Shown here: in pieces, positions 36,001 through 43,167 of the stretch
Position numbering within the stretch: position 1 is the first letter of the stretch
Layout of the letters: each line of letters begins with the position of its first letter
From: Thalassobaculum sp965228445
Lineage (GTDB): Bacteria; Pseudomonadota; Alphaproteobacteria; Thalassobaculales; Thalassobaculaceae
NCBI GenBank assembly: GCA_965228445.1
Contig: OZ245813.1
Span: 992,001 to 1,056,000, forward strand
Length of the DNA: 64,000 nt
Direction of reading: 5' to 3'
Made by a program: the position numbers and the translations under genes
The notes under the pieces: generated by a model
The model's input: the letters and a program-made list of their open reading frames with translations, nothing else
Database searches by the model: none
What the model was told of the DNA's origin: nothing

Positions 36001-36018
36001 TGGTTCGGATTCTTCTGA
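33013..36018 (+). CDS. secreted DUF4347 / RTX calcium-binding repeat protein
   Basis: 1001-residue predicted type I secretion substrate. Residues about 20-190 form a DUF4347 domain (ELLVVDPAVQDLDALLAGL, VLFYSCSLGADDEG). A first block of Gly/Asp nonapeptide repeats (GGAGNDTLSGG type) spans about 200-510. A Gly/Ser spacer lies near 583-600, followed by a Thr/Asn-rich beta region to about 770. A second, different repeat block (about 775-925) uses GNQ and GGQ turns (YGNQSNDTLFGGQDDDTLFG). The C-terminal 75 residues lack Cys and resemble RTX export ends. No T1SS genes are adjacent. It probably acts as a surface or adhesion protein; it interrupts the usual yajC-DUF815 order. Confidence 0.88.
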   Translation: MHSITASRIVAGAARPIHVSRSSELLVVDPAVQDLDALLAGLRDGIDCLYLSPTGDALGQIARHLADRDADLTGLHVLAHGTPGAVYLAGERIDADALETGSGAIERIADALAPTASVLFYSCSLGADDEGRRFTALLTEQFGAPVIAAATPVGATRLGGDWSAFNRPVPGTPIAFSPAARSAWQGLLAQVTLSTGNDTLNPGGGDDEFIAALSNSLNAGDVLDGGAGNDTITISGAQSVTLNATTVTNVENFTITDGVQDITTHDATVGTGLTLSVDGSTSTAHMKWTGAAETDGHFSIRSGSGRDTIIGGELADTISTGANNDTVSARAGDDLISGGDGNDTLSGGTGADTIYGGADNDFLYGAAGNDSLYGGAGNDGMSGGEGDDTLSGGAGNDTIASSSGNDVARGGDGVDWIWGQKGDDLLSGGAGNDTVSGGDGADTLYGNEGDDTQSGGSGTDIIRGGEGADLLIGNAQADTLSGGVGADTMSGGSDEDVLVGGSGNDVFISSASDFNGDTISDFSVGDQIVVKASDVSSLNGSATAGSITLNGGETITLTGLTASTWTFNATYDGTDTTITLTAAAAPSGGGSSGGSSGGTSNTIVVTPTTPTLTGSTSASTLANNGSTGATTALLQNTENNGNVVTATLPRNTSLTSEGPAVAQNVGTALQTLTSSIESRGAPDGTTLVSHAQTYLNTLAQNTTLDVRTIIPTSTDSSLVTPIFFTGSAGSGQSEAFVIDMRSLPTGSTVHLDNIEFASVIGTATVSGGLGANFLTGDENAQSVTLGNENDTAFGGGGTDVVYGNQAADVLYGNQSNDTLFGGQDDDTLFGGQQDDIVHGNAQSDLLYGNQGNDQLFGGADNDGLYGGAGDDSIVGGDGDDALYGGVASSLTAADTLSGGAGDDSLYGGEGVDYLYGGDGADRFVIEENHGYDVILDFDGGSGDQIQIQANANGTEIDTFAEILANATTVDGNTEINLGGDFYVRLVGVQADQLQESWFGFF

Positions 36019-36192
36019 CCCGGGCCTTAGTGGTCCGATTGACCGCCGATGCGCGCGTGGGTAACGTCCGGCGCTCCCGCGCGCGCATGGCCGGATCTCC
36101 GGCCGCGCCCCAGCGCCTCCACCGGTGTTGGCGCGGATCTGTCTGGCGCCGCGATCGGTGCCGCCCTGGACCTCACAACCGGACCGCGACCG

Positions 36193-37053
36193 ATGAGCCT
36201 TGACGCCGATACCCACGCCCTGCTGACCCGCATCGCCGACGCGCTGGACCGCCTCGCCCCGCCGCCGCCGGCGCCGAGCGACATCCGCGCCGCCGACGGC
36301 TTCATCTGGAACGCCGAGCACGGCCGCCTCGACCCGGTCAAGAAGATCAACCGGGTCGACATGAACCTGCTCAAGGGCGTGGAACTGCAGCGCAAGACCC
36401 TGCTGGAGAACACCCAGCGCTTCGCCCGGGGCTTCCCGGCCAACAACGCCCTGCTCTGGGGCGCGCGCGGCATGGGAAAATCCTCCCTGGTGAAGGCGAT
36501 CCACGCCGAGATCAACGCCGAGACGCCGGGCGCCCTGGCGCTGGTGGAGATGCACCGCGAGGACATGGAGAGCCTGCCGCGCCTGCTGAACGTGCTGCGC
36601 GAGGGCGACCGCCGGGCCATCGTGTTCTGCGACGACCTCTCCTTCGATCACCAGGACAACGCCTACAAATCGCTGAAGGCGGTGCTGGACGGCGGCATCG
36701 AGGGCCGACCGGACAACGTGCTGTTCTACGCCACCTCGAACCGGCGCCACCTGATGGCCCGCGACATGATCGAGAACGAGCGCTCCACCGCGATCAATCC
36801 GTCGGAGGCGGTCGAGGAGAAAGTGTCGTTGTCCGACCGGTTCGGCCTGTGGCTCGGCTTCCACACCTGCGACCAGGACACCTACTTCGCCATGATCGAG
36901 GGCTATGTGGCCGCCTACGACATACCGGTGAGCGGCGACGAGCTGATCGCCCGGGCCCGCGAATGGTCGGTCACCCGCGGCTCGCGCTCCGGCCGCGTGG
37001 CCTGGCAGTTCATCCAGGACCTGGCCGGCGAGTTCGGCAAGAAGGTCGCCTGA
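36193..37053 (+). CDS. DUF815 family AAA+ ATPase
   Basis: 286-residue P-loop ATPase. Walker A is LLWGARGMGKSSLVKAI and Walker B AIVFCDDLSFD, with the family-specific PDNVLFYATSNRRHLMARDM and SLSDRFGLWLGFH (sensor/arginine region). ATG 36193 is preferred over upstream in-frame starts because the conserved region follows it. The family's cellular job is not established. In alphaproteobacteria it commonly lies beside yajC; here the RTX gene has come between. It is followed 22 bp later by the CidA/LrgA-like gene. Confidence 0.88.
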   Translation: MSLDADTHALLTRIADALDRLAPPPPAPSDIRAADGFIWNAEHGRLDPVKKINRVDMNLLKGVELQRKTLLENTQRFARGFPANNALLWGARGMGKSSLVKAIHAEINAETPGALALVEMHREDMESLPRLLNVLREGDRRAIVFCDDLSFDHQDNAYKSLKAVLDGGIEGRPDNVLFYATSNRRHLMARDMIENERSTAINPSEAVEEKVSLSDRFGLWLGFHTCDQDTYFAMIEGYVAAYDIPVSGDELIARAREWSVTRGSRSGRVAWQFIQDLAGEFGKKVA

Positions 37054-37075
37054 GGCCATTCGGGACGGAGGGACC

Positions 37076-37438
37076 ATGCTCGAAAGCCTGACCCTCCTGC
37101 TCGCCTGCCAACTCGTGGGCGAGGTGATCGTCGCTTATTTCGCCATCCCGGTTCCCGGTCCGGTCGTCGGGATGGTGCTGCTGTTTCTCGGGCTCTGCGT
37201 CCGGCGCGGTGTACCGGCCCCGCTGCAGCAGACCGCGACCGGCCTACTGTCCAATTTGTCGCTGCTGTTCGTGCCGGCCGGCACCGGCGTGCTGCTGCAC
37301 GTCTCCCTGATCCGCGAGGCCCTGCTGCCGATCGGCGTCTCCCTCGTGCTCAGCACCCTGACCGCCGTCGCGGTCACCGCGCTCGCCATGGTCGGCTTCG
37401 AGAAGCTGACCCGACGCAAGGGGAGCGACGCGCCGTGA
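37076..37438 (+). CDS. CidA/LrgA family membrane protein
   Basis: 120-residue protein with four predicted membrane segments and the family signature SLLFVPAGTGVLLH. A strong GGAGG site precedes ATG 37076. It overlaps the LrgB-like gene by 4 bp (GTGA). LrgA/CidA proteins are holin-like and form a pair with LrgB/CidB. In bacteria they affect murein hydrolase activity or export of pyruvate and glycolate; which applies here is not shown. Confidence 0.9.
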   Translation: MLESLTLLLACQLVGEVIVAYFAIPVPGPVVGMVLLFLGLCVRRGVPAPLQQTATGLLSNLSLLFVPAGTGVLLHVSLIREALLPIGVSLVLSTLTAVAVTALAMVGFEKLTRRKGSDAP

Positions 37439-38151
37439 ACGATCTCGGCCAGATCTGGGTCTATCTCTCCTCCAGCCCCCTGCTTCATCTGACGCTGACC
37501 CTGATGGCCTATCTGATCGGGGCGCGCCTGTACCGCGGGTTCAACCTGCATCCGCTGCTGAACCCGGTGCTGATCGCCGTGCTGATCCTGGTGACCGTGC
37601 TGGTGGTCACGGATACGGATTACGCGACCTATTTCGAGGGCGCGCAGTTCGTGCATTTCCTGCTCGGGCCGGCGACGGTGGCCCTGGCGATCCCGCTGTA
37701 CAACCAGATCGACCGAGTGCGGCGCTCTGTGGTCTCGCTGCTAAGCGCGCTGGTCCTGGGCTCGCTGTCGGCGGCCGGCAGTGCGGCGGCGATCGCCTGG
37801 GCGATGGGGGCCAGCCCGCAGGTCGTCGCATCCATCGCGCCGAAATCGGTCACCACGCCGATCGCCATGGGCATCTCGGAAAAGCTGGGCGGCCTGCCGT
37901 CGCTGACCGCGGTGCTGGTGATCCTGACCGGCGTGCTCGGCGCCACCCTGGGGCCGCTCCTGCTCAACCTGCTGCGGATCCGCGACTGGCGCGCCCGGGG
38001 CCTTGCCATCGGCGTCGGCGGTCACGGCATCGGTACCGCCCGGGCCATGCAGGTCAACGAGGTCGCCGGCGCCTTTGCCGGCCTCGCCATGGGGCTGAAC
38101 GCGCTGGCGACGGCAATCCTGTTGCCCCTGCTCTGGGCATGGTTGTTCTGA
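37435..38151 (+). CDS. lrgB: LrgB/CidB family membrane protein
   Basis: 238-residue polytopic protein with the LrgB pattern NPVLIAVLILVTVLV, LGPATVALAIPLYNQ, the motif SVTTPIAMGISEKLGG and GVGGHGIGTARAMQ. The start is GTG at 37435, inside the preceding gene's stop, so the pair is translationally coupled. It functions with the CidA/LrgA partner as a membrane complex in the inner membrane; the substrate is uncertain. Confidence 0.92.
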   Translation: MNDLGQIWVYLSSSPLLHLTLTLMAYLIGARLYRGFNLHPLLNPVLIAVLILVTVLVVTDTDYATYFEGAQFVHFLLGPATVALAIPLYNQIDRVRRSVVSLLSALVLGSLSAAGSAAAIAWAMGASPQVVASIAPKSVTTPIAMGISEKLGGLPSLTAVLVILTGVLGATLGPLLLNLLRIRDWRARGLAIGVGGHGIGTARAMQVNEVAGAFAGLAMGLNALATAILLPLLWAWLF

Positions 38152-38228
38152 TCCCCATATAAGCGGCGACGGGTTTTCGACGCTCGCGCGTTATCCGTTA
38201 CCTGCCGGTGGATCGAGGAGACGTCGTC

Positions 38229-39014
38229 ATGGCGCAGACCATAGCCGCGCGCCGAAGCCAGTCGTTCGGTGAACGCCCCGCGTTCGCCCTTGCCCTGCTG
38301 ACGCTCCTGCTCGTCCTGGGCGGCTGCGCCGGACGGCAGGTGGCCCCCCCGGAGATCGCCTTCGGTCCCGGCGACCCGCGCGCCCTGGTGCTGGTCGGCA
38401 TCAGCGCCGGACAGCGCGACGGCACCCTCACCTTCACCCGGCTGGCGGACGGCAGCGATCACCTGCTGACCTCGAGCGACCGGGATCTGCCGATCCGCTT
38501 CAAGGTGTCCAACGACGACGCGGCGACGGTGCTGCTGGTGGCGCCCGGTCGATATCTGATCAGCGAGGCCGCCATCCTCACGGGGAAGAGCCAGGAGTAC
38601 CGCCCCTCCTACGGCGGCGGCTTCGGCTATCACGACTACCGGCACAGCCCGCATCCTTACTGGTTTCACCACGGCTGGCATGGTGGCTGGCACGGCAACT
38701 GGCGCTCGGAGCGCGTCACGGTGACCGAGGGTGAGCGCTTCCAGGTGAAGAACGGCCCGCGCGGGGTGGAGAACCAAGCCTGGATCATCACGGTTCCCGC
38801 CGGTCAGGTCACGTCGCTCGGCCATTTCGCCTTCGAGTGGACCCGATCGAGCAACGTGCTGAACGTGGCGCAGACCCCGTACAAGCCCGAGATCGTCAAC
38901 CGGGCCCTGGCGGCCTATGGCGGCGTGACCGCACCGGTGGTGGAAGCCGACTGGAGCCTCTACGGACCCGAACTCCCGCCGCCGCCGATGATGCACTGGT
39001 CGCGGGCGTATTGA
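38229..39014 (+). CDS. putative lipoprotein with His/Gly/Trp-rich segment
   Basis: About 261 residues. An N-terminal signal is followed by the lipobox VLGGC, so the mature protein should be lipid-anchored. A beta-rich domain follows. Residues about 129-157 form an unusual HDYRHSPHPYWFHHGWHGGW stretch with many His and aromatic residues, which may bind metal. ATG 38229 is chosen because GAGGAG lies 8 bases upstream. No known family was recognised. It converges with the decarboxylase gene, with 14 bp between them. Confidence 0.7.
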   Translation: MAQTIAARRSQSFGERPAFALALLTLLLVLGGCAGRQVAPPEIAFGPGDPRALVLVGISAGQRDGTLTFTRLADGSDHLLTSSDRDLPIRFKVSNDDAATVLLVAPGRYLISEAAILTGKSQEYRPSYGGGFGYHDYRHSPHPYWFHHGWHGGWHGNWRSERVTVTEGERFQVKNGPRGVENQAWIITVPAGQVTSLGHFAFEWTRSSNVLNVAQTPYKPEIVNRALAAYGGVTAPVVEADWSLYGPELPPPPMMHWSRAY

Positions 39015-39028
39015 TGGGTGCCCGTCGG

Positions 39029-40441
39029 CTACGCCTTGGTTAATTCCCGGATCACCGCCCAGCCCTCCTCCACGTGGCGCTGCTCGGTGCGGGTCTGGCC
39101 GATCGACATGCGGATCGCGTAGCGGCCGCCCACCCGGTTCTGGGTGAGATAGATCCGGCCGTCGTCGTTGATCCGATGCAGCAGCGCTTCGTTCAGCCGG
39201 TCGAGCTCGGCCTCGTCGTCCATGCCGCGCGGGTGGTAACGGAAGTTGATCAGCGACAGCACAGGCGGCGCCATGATCTCGAACTCCGGATCGGCCTCGA
39301 CCCACTCGGCGAACAGACCGCCAAGGCGGACATGCTCGCGGATGATCGCGCGCAGCCCCTCCACCCCGTAGCTGCGGATCACGAACCACAGCTTCAGCGC
39401 CCGGAATCGGCGGCCAAGGGGCACGCCCCAGTCGCGGTAGTCGATGACCGCGTCGGCCTCCCGGCTCTTCAGGAACTCCGGCAGGATCGAGAAGGTGCGG
39501 ATCAGCGCGTTGGGGTCCTTCACGTAATGGGCCGAGCAGTCGAAGTTGGTCAGCAGCCATTTATGCGGGTTGAACACCACGCTGTCGGCGAGCTCGATGC
39601 CATCGAACATCCAGCGGTGCTCGGGACAGATCAGCGCGCTGCCGGCCCAGGCGGCGTCCACATGCAGGAAGATGTCGTGGCGCCGGCACAGCTCGCCGAT
39701 CGCCCGCAGCGGATCGACCGCGCCCACGCCGGTGCCGCCGATGGAGGCCACCACGCAGGCCGGGCGGATGCCGGCGGCGAGATCGGCCTCAATCGCCGCC
39801 TCCAGCGCGTCCACGCGCAGACGGAAGCGCTCGTCCACCGGTATCTTGCGGAATCCGGTGAGGCCCAGCCCGGCGATCTTCACATTCTTCTCAGTCGCGG
39901 AATGGGTCTGCTCGGAGGTGTACACGGCCATTGGCGGGTGTGCCTTCAGCCCCTCGGCGTTGACGCCCCAACCGGTCGCCTTCTCCCGCGCGGTCAGGAT
40001 GGCGGCCAGGATCGCGCTCGAGGCGCTGTCCTGGATCACCCCGGTGAAGCCCTCGGGCATGCCGACCATCTGGCGCAGCCAGTCGAGGACCCTGGTCTCC
40101 ATCTCGGTCGCCGCCGGGCTGGTCTGCCACAGCATGCACTGGGCGCCGAGGGTGGCGGTCAGCATCTCCGCCAGGACGGAGGGCGGGCTGGAATTGGCCG
40201 GGAAATAGGCGAAGAAGCGTGGGTGCTGCCAGTGGGTCACGCCGGGGAGCACGTCGCGCTGGAAGTCGGCGAAGATCGTCTCCATCGCCTCGCCCTGCTC
40301 CGGAGGGGTCTCCGGCAGTTTTGCGGCGATCTCTCCGGGCCGGGTCTGCGCGCGGACGGGATGCTGCTCGACGCCCTCCAGGAAGTCCGCCATCCAGTCG
40401 ACCATGGAATGGGCGTGGCGGCGGAACTCCTCGGGTGTCAT
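39029..40441 (-). CDS. aromatic-L-amino-acid decarboxylase family (PLP group II)
   Basis: 470-residue fold-type I PLP decarboxylase. Family marks are HWQHPRFFAYFPANSS near the N-terminus, the PLP-stacking His in TSEQTHSA (about 180), Asp in LHVDAAWAGSA (about 262), Lys in FNPHKWLLTNFDC (about 294), and the C-terminal RFRALKLWFVIRSYG. Full length. It starts 1 bp after the nlpD stop on the same strand, so it is the last gene of the tat-serS-nlpD transcript. The substrate is probably an aromatic amino acid such as Tyr, Trp, Phe or DOPA; it cannot be narrowed here. Confidence 0.92.
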   Translation of the reverse strand: MTPEEFRRHAHSMVDWMADFLEGVEQHPVRAQTRPGEIAAKLPETPPEQGEAMETIFADFQRDVLPGVTHWQHPRFFAYFPANSSPPSVLAEMLTATLGAQCMLWQTSPAATEMETRVLDWLRQMVGMPEGFTGVIQDSASSAILAAILTAREKATGWGVNAEGLKAHPPMAVYTSEQTHSATEKNVKIAGLGLTGFRKIPVDERFRLRVDALEAAIEADLAAGIRPACVVASIGGTGVGAVDPLRAIGELCRRHDIFLHVDAAWAGSALICPEHRWMFDGIELADSVVFNPHKWLLTNFDCSAHYVKDPNALIRTFSILPEFLKSREADAVIDYRDWGVPLGRRFRALKLWFVIRSYGVEGLRAIIREHVRLGGLFAEWVEADPEFEIMAPPVLSLINFRYHPRGMDDEAELDRLNEALLHRINDDGRIYLTQNRVGGRYAIRMSIGQTRTEQRHVEEGWAVIRELTKA

Positions 40442-40442
40442 G

Positions 40443-41585
40443 TCAGTCGGCTTCCAGCATCGAGATCTGGGCCGGCGGCAGCTCCTTGCGGGGATCGACC
40501 GGCCGCGGACCCTTGCGGATCTCGAAATGGAGCTGCGGCTGGGAGACGTTGCCGGTCTGACCCACGGTGGCGATCACCTGACCGCGCTGCACCTGGTCGC
40601 CGCGGCCGACGAGAAGCTGGTCGGCATGGGCATAGGCTGTCGTGTAGCCGTCGCCATGCTTGACCAGCAGCAGGTTGCCGAAGCCGCGCAGCTCGTTGCC
40701 GGCATAGACGACGATCCCGTTCTCCGCCGCCCGCACTTCGGAGCCGGCCGGCGCCAGGATATTGATGCCGTCGTTGTGCAGCCCGCCCTCGCGCGGTCCG
40801 AAACCGGAGATCACCCGGCCCTTCACCGGCCAGGTGAAGCCGCGACCGGTCTTCGGCGGCGGCGTCAGCAGCACCGCGCGGGTCTCCGTCGGCGTGAGCG
40901 TCCGGCCGGTGGCGACGGTCTGCGTGGTCGGCGCCGCCGGGCTCGCCGTCCCGGGGCGGGGCTGCGGTACCGGGGTGCCCGGGGCCGCGGCGACGGTCGT
41001 GCTCTGCGTACCTCCGCCCGAAACCGGGAAGTGCAGCTGTCCGCCGCCGCTCCAGGGCTTGCTGCGGTCGGTGCCGGGCGCCGGCACGTCGCTGGCGGTG
41101 ACGGGAGGCTGAGGCGCTGCCATCGGCTGGCGGGCGGCGACCGTAATGCCGCTGTCGCCACTCGGCGCGCCCGATCCGCCCGGAAGCCGCAGCTGCTGAC
41201 CCACCCTTATGGTGTAGGGCGGCCTCAGGCTGTTGGCGACGATCAGCGCGCGGGTCGACACGCCGTACTGTTCGGCGATCTCCGACACCGTATCGCCCGA
41301 CCGGACCACGTGCACCGCACTGTCGGGCAGGCGGATCTGGTCGCCCGGACGCAGCAGATAGGGCGGGCGCAGTCCGTTGGCGTCGATGATCGCCCGCGGG
41401 GTGACGCCGTAGCGTTGGGAGATCTGGTAGACGTTGTCGCCCGGCCGGACGACCACGACGCCGTTGGCCGGAGCGGTGCTGACCGAGGCCGACTGGCGCG
41501 GCGCGTTGAGGGCACGCGGCTGCGAACTCATGGCGCATCCGGCCAGGAGCAGTGCGGTTACCGCGATGAGAACGGCCTGCTTCAC
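40443..41585 (-). CDS. nlpD: LysM/M23 peptidase-like lipoprotein (NlpD type)
   Basis: 380-residue envelope protein. The signal peptide ends in the lipobox LLAGC. Two LysM repeats (VVRPGDNVYQISQRYGVTP and VVRSGDTVSEIAEQYGVST) bind peptidoglycan. A Pro/Thr/Ala-rich linker follows, then a C-terminal M23 (LytM) domain (VKGRVISGFGPREGGLHNDG... QPQLHFEIRKGPRPVDP). In the M23 domain, HNDG is seen where an HxxxD pair is usual, so enzymatic activity is uncertain. NlpD-type proteins activate amidases in cell division. Gene order pcm-nlpD is typical. Confidence 0.9.
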   Translation of the reverse strand: MKQAVLIAVTALLLAGCAMSSQPRALNAPRQSASVSTAPANGVVVVRPGDNVYQISQRYGVTPRAIIDANGLRPPYLLRPGDQIRLPDSAVHVVRSGDTVSEIAEQYGVSTRALIVANSLRPPYTIRVGQQLRLPGGSGAPSGDSGITVAARQPMAAPQPPVTASDVPAPGTDRSKPWSGGGQLHFPVSGGGTQSTTVAAAPGTPVPQPRPGTASPAAPTTQTVATGRTLTPTETRAVLLTPPPKTGRGFTWPVKGRVISGFGPREGGLHNDGINILAPAGSEVRAAENGIVVYAGNELRGFGNLLLVKHGDGYTTAYAHADQLLVGRGDQVQRGQVIATVGQTGNVSQPQLHFEIRKGPRPVDPRKELPPAQISMLEAD

Positions 41586-41737
41586 GTCACCCCCATCGGC
41601 AATCGCGGAAAGGACGAGTATCGTGACACACCGTCCTTATGCCCTCAAACGCCGAATTATTCAACGAAATCCAATGGCTCTCGGAATACTTTAACGCTCA
41701 AGGTGATGATCGGTTCCCGAATCGGCAACCGGCCCCC

Positions 41738-42388
41738 TCACCCGGCGATCGAGCGTACCTCACCCGGCACAAGAGGGACGAAGCGGACGTCCAGCAGCGG
41801 CTCCTCAACGATCCCCTCGGCCGTGCGGCGGTAGCGGATCAGCTTCTGCACGTCGGAGGAACGTCCGACCGGGATGACCAGCCGCCCGCCCTCGCCCAGC
41901 TGCTCTAGAAGGGCGTCCGGCACCCTGGAGGCGGCGGCGGTGACGATGATCGCCTCGAACGGCGCCTGTTCCGGCCAGCCCTTCCAGCCGTCGCCGACCC
42001 GGGTGTGCAGATTGTGCAGCTTCATCTCGGCGAAGCGCGCCTCGGCGGTGGCCATCAGTTCCTTGTGGCGCTCGACCGTGTAGACCCGGCGGGCCACCTT
42101 CGACAGAACCGCCGCCTGGTAGCCCGAGCCGGTGCCGATCTCCAGCACCTTGGTCCGGTCGGTCAGCTCCAGCGCCTGGGTCATGTAGGCGACGACGAAG
42201 GGCTGGCTGATGGTCTGGCCCTGGGCGATCGGCAGGGCGCGATCCTCCCAGGCCTGGTCGAGGAAGGCCGGATCGACGAACAGTTCCCGCGGGACGCGCT
42301 CCAGGGCGCCGAGCACGCGGGCATCGGTGATGCCGCCGCGCCGCAGCCCCATGATGAGACGGATCTTGCGCGCCTTGTCGTGGCTCAC
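41738..42388 (-). CDS. pcm: protein-L-isoaspartate O-methyltransferase
   Basis: 216-residue SAM-dependent repair methyltransferase. It contains LPIAQGQTISQPFVVAYMTQ and motif I VLEIGTGSGYQAAVLS, both characteristic. It methylates isoaspartyl residues in aged proteins. It starts at GTG 42388, overlapping the surE stop by 4 bp. The pcm-surE pair is conserved. Downstream, 152 bp of more A/T-rich sequence separates it from nlpD, where an additional promoter is likely. Confidence 0.95.
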   Translation of the reverse strand: MSHDKARKIRLIMGLRRGGITDARVLGALERVPRELFVDPAFLDQAWEDRALPIAQGQTISQPFVVAYMTQALELTDRTKVLEIGTGSGYQAAVLSKVARRVYTVERHKELMATAEARFAEMKLHNLHTRVGDGWKGWPEQAPFEAIIVTAAASRVPDALLEQLGEGGRLVIPVGRSSDVQKLIRYRRTAEGIVEEPLLDVRFVPLVPGEVRSIAG

Positions 42389-43167
42389 CCCAGCGTCCCC
42401 TTCAGCTCCTCCAGGGTCGTGCGGTCCGTGGAATCGAGCGCGATCGGCGTCACCGAGATGGCGTTGTCGCGCACCGCGGCGATATCCGTGCCCGGCTCGG
42501 CGTCGCGGGCCTTGAGCATCGCGCCGACCCAGAAATACGGCCGGCCGCGCGGATCGGTCCCGCGGACCACCTCGTCCCCGGTCTTCTGCCGGCCCTGGGC
42601 GGTCGCCCGGATGCCGGTGACCGCTTCCGGTCCGCAGGGCGGGAAGTTGACGCTCATCACCGTGTCGGACGGCCAGCCGTCGGCGCAGAGCCGGCGGATC
42701 AGATCGGGCGCGTGGGTCTCCGCAGTCGCCCAGGGCGCCTGCCCGTCGGGCGGCACGAACTGGCTGAGTGCGATCGCCGGAATGCCCAGAACCATACCCT
42801 CCATCGCCGCCGAGATCGTGCCCGAATACCGCACGTCCTCGCCGAGATTATAGCCATGGTTCACCCCGGATAGCACCAGGGTCGGCTTGCGGTCCTGCAG
42901 CAGCTCGTGGATGGCGAGCAGCACGCAGTCCGTGGGCGTGCCGTCGACCGCGAAGCGCTTCTCCTCGATCTGCCGCAGCCGCAGGGGCCGCAGCAGGGTC
43001 AGGGAATGGCCGGTGCCGCTCTGGTTCGTCTCCGGCGCCACCACCCAGACGTCGTCGCTGAAGGTCCGCGCGATGCGGGTCAGCACGGCAATGCCCTCGG
43101 CGTTCACCCCGTCATCGTTGGTGACGAGGATGCGCGCGCCGTCGAGGTCGACCGGACGGTGGGTCAT
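42385..43167 (-). CDS. surE: 5'/3'-nucleotidase SurE
   Basis: 260-residue survival protein. It begins with ARILVTNDDGVNAEGI, which carries the metal-binding DD pair, then VVAPETNQSGTGHSLTL, GTPTDCVLLAI and LVLSGVNHGYNLGEDVRYSGT. It hydrolyses nucleoside monophosphates and polyphosphate. It overlaps serS by 4 bp and pcm by 4 bp, indicating tight coupling. Start ATG 43167. Confidence 0.97.
   Translation of the reverse strand: MTHRPVDLDGARILVTNDDGVNAEGIAVLTRIARTFSDDVWVVAPETNQSGTGHSLTLLRPLRLRQIEEKRFAVDGTPTDCVLLAIHELLQDRKPTLVLSGVNHGYNLGEDVRYSGTISAAMEGMVLGIPAIALSQFVPPDGQAPWATAETHAPDLIRRLCADGWPSDTVMSVNFPPCGPEAVTGIRATAQGRQKTGDEVVRGTDPRGRPYFWVGAMLKARDAEPGTDIAAVRDNAISVTPIALDSTDRTTLEELKGTLG

Noticed and set aside
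34795..37077. A 760-codon minus-strand frame opposite the RTX and DUF815 genes
   Set aside because: It spans two genes that are well supported on the plus strand. Its translation is Val/Ala/Gly/Arg-rich with no recognisable domain, as expected for an antisense shadow.
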